Positions 1 through 5,129 of a stretch of DNA of 5,428 bases are shown in pieces. The stretch is from Alphaproteobacteria bacterium (lineage in GTDB: Bacteria; Pseudomonadota; Alphaproteobacteria; Micavibrionales; Micavibrionaceae). Position 1 is the stretch's first letter. Each line of letters begins with the position of its first letter. The notes beneath the pieces are model-generated. The model searched no databases and was not told where the DNA came from. It saw only the letters and a program-made list of their open reading frames with translations. Both the position numbers and the translations under genes were made by a program. Location: assembly GCA_020442505.1 (NCBI GenBank), contig JAGRJZ010000100.1, forward strand, positions 3,111 to 8,538. Reading direction: 5' to 3'.

Positions 1-2
1 AC

Positions 3-464
3 CCCGGAGGCCCGGGAGGATAAAAGCCCCAGCAACGTTGGCAAAAAGGGATTGAGGTCGGTCTCTCCGGGCGTCTGCGCCCCGATGGAAAATACCGCCT
101 TTTTAAGAGAATCATAGGGAACGCGCACATGCATTTCTCCCCGGCTCTTATCCATCACGACATCTTGGCCGGGAATATGCGCGGTAAACAGCCCTTCGAT
201 TTTGTCGAGCGTGTCGCCCTCGCCCCTGGCCTGTTCAGGGGCCGGCGCGAGAGAGGGATTGACTTCAGGCTGATCGACCATCTTTGACGCAAAGGCCTTT
301 TCGATACTGTCCATCGCCGGGCGAACCCGGGTTTCGTCAAAGGTGGAAATCGCGTTCAGGACAATAAAGAAGGCCAGCAGCATAATAAACAAAGCCAAAG
401 CCAAAAGCTGCCCGGAAGCCCCCTGCTCCGTTCCCGTCGTCGCTCTACGCCGTCGTCCTCGCAT
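3..464 (-). CDS. MotB/OmpA-like flagellar motor protein, 3' part missing (runs off left edge)
   Basis: The first 154 codons are open from ATG at 464 to the window edge. A GAGG ribosome site lies about 8 bases upstream; the ATG at 471 is in another frame and stops after eight codons. The product starts with a very basic stretch (RGRRRR, residues 2-7). One membrane helix follows at about residues 20-36, ending in LLAFFIVLNAIS, which resembles the MotB plug/helix signature (AFFLV). Then come a Pro/Glu-rich linker (about 65-85) and the start of a periplasmic domain that I expect to be OmpA-like beyond the edge. The basic N-terminus predicts cytoplasmic N, periplasmic C, as in MotB. No aspartate is present in the helix where MotB has its proton-binding Asp, so it may not be a proton-conducting stator. 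It is the last visible gene of the flagellar operon, 27 bases after cheZ. Family assignment rests on the helix motif, topology and context; the peptidoglycan-binding part is not visible. Confidence 0.75.
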   Translation of the reverse strand, partial: MRGRRRRATTGTEQGASGQLLALALFIMLLAFFIVLNAISTFDETRVRPAMDSIEKAFASKMVDQPEVNPSLAPAPEQARGEGDTLDKIEGLFTAHIPGQDVVMDKSRGEMHVRVPYDSLKKAVFSIGAQTPGETDLNPFLPTLLGLLSSRASG

Positions 465-491
465 GTCTCATGCCTCGGTCAATGACGCGCC

Positions 492-1136
492 TTAGTCGAA
501 CTCGGCCAAAAGACGGTCAATTTCTTCTTGCGAAATGCCTTGATCGGGAAGTTGCGGGCCGTTGAGAAGCGCGGCATCCCCCGTGCGCCCGTCGCTGTCT
601 CCTTCGGTATCGCCGGATTCGTCCTCTGACTCCGCGGCCTTCGCCCCGGCGGCACCCCCAACACCCGGAAACTCCGTTCCAACAAGTTTCAAAATAACGG
701 AAACTTTGTCGTCGATGGCCTTCAACGCCCCGATGACCTTCGTAATTCTTTGCCCCGTGATATCCTGAAAGGAACAGGCTTCGAATATTTTTGTGACCTC
801 CGCCTCAACAGAGGCGGCGGTGGCCTGGTCCATGGAGTCGAACAAAGACTGGATCGTTTCGCAGGAATCCATAATCGTTCCGGTGGCTTCCTCCGTCGCG
901 GCGACAACCGCATCCAGCTCGTCCGAAGCGACAGGAATATGTTTGCTGTGGATATCCAGCGGGCGGGTCGTCCGCAGCTCCTCCCGCATACCTTCTATGA
1001 TCTTTTTAAGATCGTGAAGCTGTCGCTGAAGATTTTCCTGATCAACCTCATGAACGCGGTCGATCACGGAATTGATAATCTGAATGACCTGATCGCGCTT
1101 ATAGCCCTGCGATCCCTGTTTTTGCATGTCCGCCAT
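492..1136 (-). CDS. cheZ: CheZ, phosphatase of CheY-P
   Basis: This 214-residue protein is the expected size of CheZ, which speeds removal of the phosphate from CheY in the cytoplasm. The diagnostic motif FQDITGQRI lies at residues 123-131. D125 and Q129 match the catalytic Asp and Gln of E. coli CheZ (D143 and Q147). The rest of the N-terminal two thirds is helical with heptad-like spacing, as needed for the CheZ dimer four-helix bundle. A Gly/Ala and acidic, probably disordered linker follows (about 158-190). The protein ends in ISQEEIDRLLAEFD (201-214), the CheY-binding tail. An AGGTGGGG ribosome site at 1145-1152 lies 8 bases before the ATG. The gene starts 27 bases after the cheY stop, so enzyme and substrate are co-transcribed. 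The identity is firm from the DxxxQ motif, the tail and the adjacent cheY. Confidence 0.93.
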   Translation of the reverse strand: MADMQKQGSQGYKRDQVIQIINSVIDRVHEVDQENLQRQLHDLKKIIEGMREELRTTRPLDIHSKHIPVASDELDAVVAATEEATGTIMDSCETIQSLFDSMDQATAASVEAEVTKIFEACSFQDITGQRITKVIGALKAIDDKVSVILKLVGTEFPGVGGAAGAKAAESEDESGDTEGDSDGRTGDAALLNGPQLPDQGISQEEIDRLLAEFD

Positions 1137-1163
1137 AACCTTGTCCCCACCTGTGTTGTATCT

Positions 1164-1553
1164 TTAAAACGCGCCCAGAACAGCCGATATCTTCTGCTTC
1201 AGCGTTTCCGCATTGAACGGTTTGACGATATAATTATTGACTCCGGCCTGTTTGGCGGCGATCACGTTTTCCGTTTTGCTTTCAGCGGTGATCATAATGA
1301 ACGGCACCTTCGCGTTCTGATCCGTCGCCGCACGCACCTGCTTGAGCAGCTCAAGCCCCGTCATCGGCTCCATGTTCCAATCGGAAATCACCAGACCGTA
1401 TTTTTTGTTCCGCATCAGCTCCAACGCCATCGTGCCGTCCGTGGCCTCGTCCACGTTTCGAAAGCCCAGCTGCGCCAGAAGATTCTTGATAATCCGAAGC
1501 ATTGTTTTGTAATCGTCCACGATCAGGACGTTCATTTCCATATCGACAGCCAC
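1164..1553 (-). CDS. cheY: CheY, single-domain chemotaxis response regulator
   Basis: CheY is a receiver-only protein that, when phosphorylated, binds FliM and changes flagellar rotation. I prefer the GTG at 1553, giving 129 residues. It has a strong GGGGGAGAG site (1558-1566) just upstream, and the product begins MAVDMEMNVLIVDD, normal for the family. An ATG at 1601 would add 16 residues with no matching ribosome site, and ATG codons at 1541 and 1535 are less well placed. All receiver residues are present: acidic pair D13/D14, phospho-acceptor D58 (in ISDWNMEPMTG), T89, aromatic switch Y108 and K111 (in KPF). These correspond to E. coli D12, D13, D57, T87, Y106 and K109. There is no output domain. 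The gene lies between motE and cheZ inside a motor operon rather than beside cheA/cheW, which suggests it is the main motor-binding CheY. Confidence 0.95.
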   Translation of the reverse strand: MAVDMEMNVLIVDDYKTMLRIIKNLLAQLGFRNVDEATDGTMALELMRNKKYGLVISDWNMEPMTGLELLKQVRAATDQNAKVPFIMITAESKTENVIAAKQAGVNNYIVKPFNAETLKQKISAVLGAF

Positions 1554-1557
1554 TTTT

Positions 1558-1566
1558 CTCTCCCCC
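1558..1566 (-). promoter_or_regulatory. Ribosome binding site that decides the cheY GTG start
   Basis: The minus strand reads GGGGGAGAG, then four bases, then GTG at 1553. The GGAG core is about six bases from the start codon, close to ideal. No comparable purine run precedes the upstream ATG at 1601, so this site supports GTG as the cheY start. Confidence 0.7.
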
Positions 1567-1637
1567 TTTTCCAAGTCACGCAACAACGAAAAGCGTACCA
1601 CAAAGCGATCCGATTATGAACCGCATTTCCTGAAGGA

Positions 1638-1645
1638 ATGGTTAA
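1638..1645 (-). promoter_or_regulatory. Possible CtrA half-site in the motE-cheY gap
   Basis: The minus strand reads TTAACCAT, the octamer described as a CtrA half-site in alphaproteobacteria, where CtrA often controls flagellar genes. It lies in the only sizeable gap inside the cluster (1554-1659), upstream of cheY. A CATAAT hexamer that could be a -10 box lies about 20 bases downstream, but I find no good -35 box at 16-18 base spacing. The match is exact but short, so it could be chance. Confidence 0.3.
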
Positions 1646-1659
1646 AAAAGAACGGATTA

Positions 1660-2358
1660 TCACCGCCCCGGCAGATCAGGCAGCTGTTTTTGTTCCGCCA
1701 GCAAAATGGTGACGCTCCGGGCGCGATCCGGGTTCATTGCCGCCAGAATCGGAGCCGATTTCCGCTCCGACATGCGCCCCATGACCCGCAGGAGAACATC
1801 CATATCGAGCGTGTTGAAGATCCGAGCGGCATCTTTTGCCTTCATACCCTCGTATATTTTTACAAGGCTTGCGATGCGAGCCTCCTCTTCCTCAGACTGT
1901 TTTTCCAGCAAAGCCCCTATTTCGTTCCGCAGCCCCGTCAACTCGCGCAGCTTTTGATCCATCTCCCGCCCCGCGGCTTCCAGAAGGGCTTCCCGGGTCT
2001 CGAGAGAGCGTTCCCGCTCATCGAGCAACGTCTTGCGCGCGGCCAGATCTTTATAAAGCTCTTCCTGGATCCCGGAATGAGAAAAATCGGTATCGACCGG
2101 TCCTTGCCATGGAATACGTTCCGCTGCGGGCGCATCCTCGTCATGAGAACCGGTTTCGGAAGACGGGTCCACTTCCACATCGTCATGCGGGGCAGCAGCA
2201 CCATCATGACCTTGGGGGGGGGCATGGGATTCGTCCCGGGCATAGGCAATCCCGATATTCCTGACGCCGTCAAAAAACCCTTCCAAGCGCACGGAAAAAG
2301 ACAAAAGCGCAAAAATAACAAGCAACGGCAAAATACGGATCCGGCGAAACAGGGTCAT
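1660..2358 (-). CDS. motE: MotE-family flagellar motor-associated protein (MgtE N-domain-like C-terminus)
   Basis: The 232-residue product starts with a basic N-terminus (FRRIR) and a single hydrophobic segment at about residues 9-22, predicting a membrane anchor or uncleaved signal with the rest in the periplasm. Residues 42-85 are a low-complexity His/Asp/Glu/Pro-rich linker. Residues 96-165 form a charged coiled coil. Residues 165-223 match the MgtE-N-like repeat typical of MotE (KIYEGMKAKDAARIF, then VMGRMSERKSAPILAAMNP). In Sinorhizobium, MotE is a periplasmic chaperone for the stator protein MotC; an equivalent stator role here is inference, because no MotC is visible. The start overlaps the stop of the preceding gene (ATGA), with a GGGAGGG site at 2364-2370. 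The reading frame crosses a nine-C tract near codons 46-49, so length changes there would break the protein. Confidence 0.88.
   Translation of the reverse strand: MTLFRRIRILPLLVIFALLSFSVRLEGFFDGVRNIGIAYARDESHAPPQGHDGAAAPHDDVEVDPSSETGSHDEDAPAAERIPWQGPVDTDFSHSGIQEELYKDLAARKTLLDERERSLETREALLEAAGREMDQKLRELTGLRNEIGALLEKQSEEEEARIASLVKIYEGMKAKDAARIFNTLDMDVLLRVMGRMSERKSAPILAAMNPDRARSVTILLAEQKQLPDLPGR
2214..2222. repeat. Nine-base G:C homopolymer inside motE
   Basis: Nine consecutive G on the plus strand are nine C in the motE coding strand, spanning the Ala-Pro-Pro-Gln codons in the periplasmic linker. The surrounding frame is intact as given. Such tracts are prone to slippage during replication and to miscounting during sequencing. 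Confidence 0.95.
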
Positions 2359-2924
2359 GAGCGCCCTCCCGCCGGCTGGTTGATCGCGTCATATAACTCA
2401 CGTTCCGCACGGCTATGCAGACTCTGCGAGAAGAGAGAACGATCGTCGTCGACAGCCTCGAACGACTCGCCTTCCTCTACTTCTCCTTCTCCTTCTCCTT
2501 CTCCCTCTGCCGCCCCCGTTCCGCGGTCAAATTCCGGGTCGCGGATGGAAAAACCGACCCCTGAGGGCGACGGAGAAGAAGAGCGACTCGCGCGCCCGCT
2601 CCGCTCCGCAAGGGTTTCCAGACGTGCGGCCAAGCTGTTGCCGGCCTCTTCGATCAGTTGCAACTCGTCCAGCACTTTTCGCGCTTCGTCGATCCGGTCT
2701 TGTAAGTCGCGCCCGGATTCCTGCGCCGTTTCCTTCATCCCGGTAATCGCGCCTTCTGCCCGAACAATACTGCTGGACAGGCTTGCCAAAAGCCCCTCCA
2801 GCTCCTTGCGCGTGCTGCGAAACTGCTTCAGATGCAAAGACAGGCGCCCGGCAAAAAACACCGTGAGCCCTAAAAACACCAGAATTAACCCATCCAGGAT
2901 CACGGAAAGCAGGGCCTCACTCAT
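2355..2924 (-). CDS. DUF6468-type flagellar-cluster protein: membrane anchor plus coiled coil
   Basis: The 189-residue protein has one hydrophobic helix at about residues 5-25, then a basic stretch (RLSLHLKQFRSTRK, 27-40), which predicts that the C-terminal part stays in the cytoplasm. Residues 40-110 form a long amphipathic coiled coil. Residues 111-160 are low complexity, including SRSSSPSPSG and an acidic Gly-Glu repeat. The C-terminus returns to a conserved-looking helix (SRAERELYDAINQ, 171-183). I place it in the DUF6468 family from its size, topology, C-terminal motif and position between fliM and motE; the biochemical role is not known to me. Its ATG overlaps the fliM stop and its stop overlaps the motE start, each by four bases. 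AAGGAG precedes the start. Tight coupling suggests it is made in step with FliM and MotE. Confidence 0.82.
   Translation of the reverse strand: MSEALLSVILDGLILVFLGLTVFFAGRLSLHLKQFRSTRKELEGLLASLSSSIVRAEGAITGMKETAQESGRDLQDRIDEARKVLDELQLIEEAGNSLAARLETLAERSGRASRSSSPSPSGVGFSIRDPEFDRGTGAAEGEGEGEGEVEEGESFEAVDDDRSLFSQSLHSRAERELYDAINQPAGGRS
2481..2504. repeat. Four tandem copies of the hexamer TTCTCC (GGAGAA on coding strand)
   Basis: Four perfect copies in a row lie inside the DUF6468-type gene and encode the alternating Gly-Glu run at about residues 141-148. The unit is six bases, so gain or loss of copies adds or removes Gly-Glu pairs without a frameshift. Confidence 0.93.
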
Positions 2925-4000
2925 CGCTCACGCTCCTTATCCGGGGGAATATACCGCTCGATCCTGACGGCGATATGGTCCTGTTTCTGGCCCACGGGCC
3001 CCTTGAACATGGGGAAATGCCCGCAGCGCAGCTCCAGCTCGTCCTCCGTCTGGGTAGAGAACATGATCCGGGTCCCGACTTTCCAGTTTAACATCTCGTC
3101 CAGCGAAACGGTTTTCTCCCCCAAAACGGCCTGAAGCTGCACATCGGTTTTATAAAGCTCGTGCGTCAGGTGGGTTTCCCAGATCGAATCCCGCCCGAAT
3201 TTTTCCCCCATGAACATCTGAAGCAACAGCTCCCGGATCGGCTCCAGCGTGGCGTAGGGAATCAAGATCTCGACCCGGCCGCCGCGATCCCCCATATCCA
3301 CCCGCAAACGGGCGAGAACACAGGCATTGCCGCTTTGCGTGATGGTCGCGAAACGGGGGTTCGTCTCCATCCGATCCAGCGTGAAGCTAACGGGGGATAA
3401 CGGATCGAAGGCGGAAGACAGATCACTCAAGGACACGCCCACCATGCGCTCCACAAGCTTCGTTTCGATGGTTGTATAGGGACGACCCTCCACGCGGATG
3501 GCCGGCGTTCCCTTCCGACCACCCAGCAACACGTCCACGACCGAGTAGATGAGCGCGCTGTCCACGACCAGAAGCCCGTGATTGTCCCATTCCTCGGCCT
3601 TGAAGACCGACAGCATCGCGGGCAACGGGATCGAGTTCATATAATCCCCGAACCGCACGGTCGAAACCTGGTCCAGAGACACCTCCACATTGTCCGAGGT
3701 CAAATTCCGTAAAGAGGTCGACATCAATCGCACCAGCCGGTCGAACACGATGTCCAGCATCGGCAAGCGTTCGTAGTTGACCATCGCCGAGTTGATCAAC
3801 GCCATGATGCCAGAGGATTCTTCCCCGCCCATCATGTCGTCGTCGAACCCCAGAAGGCTGTCGATTTCGTCCTGATTCAGGATGCGGGCGTTCGTACCCT
3901 CTCCGGCATCGTTATCCGTCGAATCGTCGTCACCGGCCATGGACTCCCACTCGTCCATCATGGCCTTTTCTTCGTCGGTCATTTCCTCGGTTTCAGCCAT
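2921..4000 (-). CDS. fliM: FliM, flagellar motor switch protein
   Basis: FliM is a cytoplasmic C-ring protein that binds CheY-P and passes the signal to FliG. From ATG at 4000 it has 359 residues. An acidic N-terminal extension (1-38, containing MMDEWESMAG) precedes the CheY-binding motif ILNQDEIDSLLGF (40-52). The CheC-like middle domain covers about 65-250, with the FliG-facing loop LLGGRKGTP and VEGRPYTTIE (158-180). The C-terminal FliN-like SpoA domain covers about 275-350, with EMLNWKVGTRI. The length is slightly above E. coli FliM (334) because of the N-terminal extension. A GTG at 4030 would add ten basic residues (MKNRDRKRTA). Neither start has a strong ribosome site; I prefer ATG because MAE- fits the acidic start expected for this group. 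The gene lies 87 bases after fliL and overlaps the next gene by four bases. Confidence 0.97.
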   Translation of the reverse strand: MAETEEMTDEEKAMMDEWESMAGDDDSTDNDAGEGTNARILNQDEIDSLLGFDDDMMGGEESSGIMALINSAMVNYERLPMLDIVFDRLVRLMSTSLRNLTSDNVEVSLDQVSTVRFGDYMNSIPLPAMLSVFKAEEWDNHGLLVVDSALIYSVVDVLLGGRKGTPAIRVEGRPYTTIETKLVERMVGVSLSDLSSAFDPLSPVSFTLDRMETNPRFATITQSGNACVLARLRVDMGDRGGRVEILIPYATLEPIRELLLQMFMGEKFGRDSIWETHLTHELYKTDVQLQAVLGEKTVSLDEMLNWKVGTRIMFSTQTEDELELRCGHFPMFKGPVGQKQDHIAVRIERYIPPDKERER

Positions 4001-4087
4001 CGCCGTCCGTTTACGATCCCTGTTTTTCACGCCCGCGGCGCGACCCTACAACTTTTTCAAACACCAAGCACAAACTGTGCCAAGGCG

Positions 4088-4675
4088 TTACTGTATCAGA
4101 ATTTCCTGAAACAAAACGTCCTTCACCTCCACGGGATACGCCGCCGCGTTTACGCGGGATAAAAGCTCCATCTGAAGCCGATACATCCCGGCCGAGCCCC
4201 GCAGATCCCGAACGTGAAGCTCTCGCAGATAGGTCTGGAACTGGTCCACGACCCGGGGCATCACGGCTTCGACCGCGGCTTTGTCCTCGGCGCTGTCCAG
4301 CTCCAGCTGAACCGTCAAACGCAGATAGCGAGTCTCCCCGCCATTATCGTTGATATTGACGGTCATGTTTGGAATTTCCAGGAAATAGGCCCCTACGGTC
4401 CCCTCCCCGCCATGAGAATCGCCGCCGCCATGGCCCTTGGCCGGAGCGGCTTTCTGCTCCCCGTGCCCGGCTTCCGCTTCCTGTCCCCTGCCGAGCAATC
4501 CGTCCAGCGTACCGGTAAAATACAGACCGCCCCCGACCCCCAGCAGCACGAATAGCGGCAGAACAAAGAACAGGACGATCTTCTTCGCGTCCAGCCCCTT
4601 CTTGCCGGCCTCCGCGCCGTCTTCGCCTTCGGCGCCGCCGGCCTGGTCGTCCGTCTGATCGTCTTCGTCGGCCAT
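4088..4675 (-). CDS. fliL: FliL, flagellar basal body-associated protein
   Basis: FliL is an inner-membrane protein that associates with the stator around the basal body and affects motor output. The 195-residue product has a short acidic cytoplasmic tail (1-25), a membrane helix at about 32-53 (IVLFFVLPLFVLLGVGGGLYF) and a His/Gly/Ala-rich periplasmic linker (about 64-93). The FliL domain follows: YFLEIPNMTVNIND (97-110), YLRLTVQLEL (117-126), then the helix and the closing strand ending VLFQEILIQ. The C-terminal end is typical of the family. The start is supported by a GAAAGGAGAG site at 4681-4690. It is the first minus-strand gene after the divergent region, so it probably heads the operon that continues into fliM. 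Confidence 0.95.
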   Translation of the reverse strand: MADEDDQTDDQAGGAEGEDGAEAGKKGLDAKKIVLFFVLPLFVLLGVGGGLYFTGTLDGLLGRGQEAEAGHGEQKAAPAKGHGGGDSHGGEGTVGAYFLEIPNMTVNINDNGGETRYLRLTVQLELDSAEDKAAVEAVMPRVVDQFQTYLRELHVRDLRGSAGMYRLQMELLSRVNAAAYPVEVKDVLFQEILIQ

Positions 4676-4714
4676 CGAAACTCTCCTTTCCCAGAGACAG
4701 GATAACGTTCGTTC

Positions 4715-4743
4715 AGTCTACGGACGATCGTATAAAACTGCAA
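4715..4743 (-). promoter_or_regulatory. fliL: Weak candidate promoter for fliL
   Basis: On the minus strand TTGCAG (4738-4743) is separated by 17 bases from TAGACT (4715-4720). These match the sigma-70 boxes at three of six and four of six positions. The spacing is ideal and the site ends about 40 bases before the fliL ATG, but the match is weak. I found no sigma-54 or sigma-28 type sequence that fits better. Confidence 0.25.
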
Positions 4744-4744
4744 C

Positions 4745-4766
4745 TGCGGATCGACGACAATCCGCA
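4745..4766. repeat. Inverted repeat, 7-base arms, operator-like
   Basis: TGCGGAT (4745-4751) and ATCCGCA (4760-4766) are perfect reverse complements around an eight-base spacer. The repeat lies immediately upstream of the candidate fliL -35 box, a position where an activator dimer could bind. It is not followed by a T run, so a terminator role is unlikely. The regulator, if any, is unknown. Confidence 0.5.
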
Positions 4767-4815
4767 ATGGATCGAGCAACCGGTTTTTTCCGAACAAAAA
4801 GTTTGCTTTTTTGGT

Positions 4816-4829
4816 TTAATTTATGTTAA
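4816..4829. promoter_or_regulatory. CtrA-like box with 6-base spacer near the plus-strand start
   Basis: Two TTAA half-sites (4816-4819 and 4826-4829) are separated by six bases; the usual CtrA box is TTAA-N7-TTAA. TTTAAT (4815-4820) also resembles a -10 box for the plus-strand gene. The region is AT-rich, so chance occurrence is quite possible. Confidence 0.22.
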
Positions 4830-4840
4830 AAGGATCGCCC

Positions 4841-5119
4841 ATGATCGGTGAGTTGGACATATTAATTGGAGAAACGGGCAAGGTCGTTCTTGTCGTGCCG
4901 GGGGATATTCCGGCGGGACGCCTGTCCCTCCAGCTCTACGGAGACTATGTCACGCTCGCCGCGGGGGAAAAGGTTTTCGCCACGGTGAGAGACGTTCCGG
5001 CGGAGAGCATAGCGGGAATGGCCCGGTTGTCCGAAATGGGACTGCTGGAAGTCACGGACCCCGACGCCCCGCCGACGGAGATCCGTCACTGGGCCACGAT
5101 CCAAGATAACAGGGAATAG
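4841..5119 (+). CDS. Small protein of unknown function (92 residues)
   Basis: I do not recognise this protein. I choose ATG at 4841 because AAAAGGA (4828-4834) sits six bases before it; an ATG at 4823 would add six residues without a ribosome site. The product is soluble-looking: no signal peptide or membrane helix. It alternates short beta-like stretches (ELDILIG, KVVLVVPG, RLSLQLYGDYVTL, KVFATVRDV) with a helix-like piece (ESIAGMARLSEMGLLEV) and a Pro/Asp-rich turn (DPDAPPTE). This pattern suggests a compact mostly beta fold. It has no cysteine and no obvious catalytic motif. It is divergent from the flagellar operon and followed after 10 bases by another gene on the same strand, so the two probably form an operon. 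A flagellar role is possible only by proximity. Confidence 0.68.
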   Translation: MIGELDILIGETGKVVLVVPGDIPAGRLSLQLYGDYVTLAAGEKVFATVRDVPAESIAGMARLSEMGLLEVTDPDAPPTEIRHWATIQDNRE

Positions 5120-5129
5120 AGGGAGACAC

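Larger units (their letters stand above)
4676..4840. other. Divergent intergenic region between fliL and the plus-strand gene pair
   Basis: These 165 bases separate two divergent start codons and must carry control elements for both directions. They contain the fliL ribosome site, the palindrome ACGATCGT (4724-4731), a perfect 7-base inverted repeat (4745-4751 and 4760-4766) and an AT-rich stretch next to the plus-strand start (about 4782-4830). I see no gene here. A minus-strand open stretch beginning TTG at 4797 runs into fliL out of frame and lacks a ribosome site. Confidence 0.75.

Noticed and set aside
750..1619. A 289-codon plus-strand open frame opposite cheZ and cheY
   Set aside because: It is fully antisense to two proteins with intact catalytic motifs, has no ribosome site, and its product is a typical His/Arg/Leu-rich shadow.
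1627..1638. TTCC-TGAA-GGAA hairpin in the motE-cheY gap, considered as a terminator or operator
   Set aside because: The stem is only four base pairs without a bulge and no T tract follows in the direction of transcription.
1690..2967. A 425-codon plus-strand open frame opposite motE and the DUF6468-type gene
   Set aside because: The minus strand here encodes recognisable MotE motifs, a coherent membrane/coiled-coil protein and coupled ATGA overlaps. The plus-strand product is Arg/Ser/Pro-rich with no domain and is a codon-bias shadow.
4068..4080. Small hairpin GCACA-AAC-TGTGC after the fliL stop, considered as a terminator
   Set aside because: The stem is five base pairs with no T run on the transcribed side, and fliM follows closely in the same direction.
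4393..4797. Minus-strand frame from TTG 4797 running through the fliL leader into fliL
   Set aside because: The first 35 or so codons look protein-like, but there is no ribosome site, the start would be TTG, and the rest is out of frame under the well-supported fliL, giving an Arg/Pro-rich shadow.
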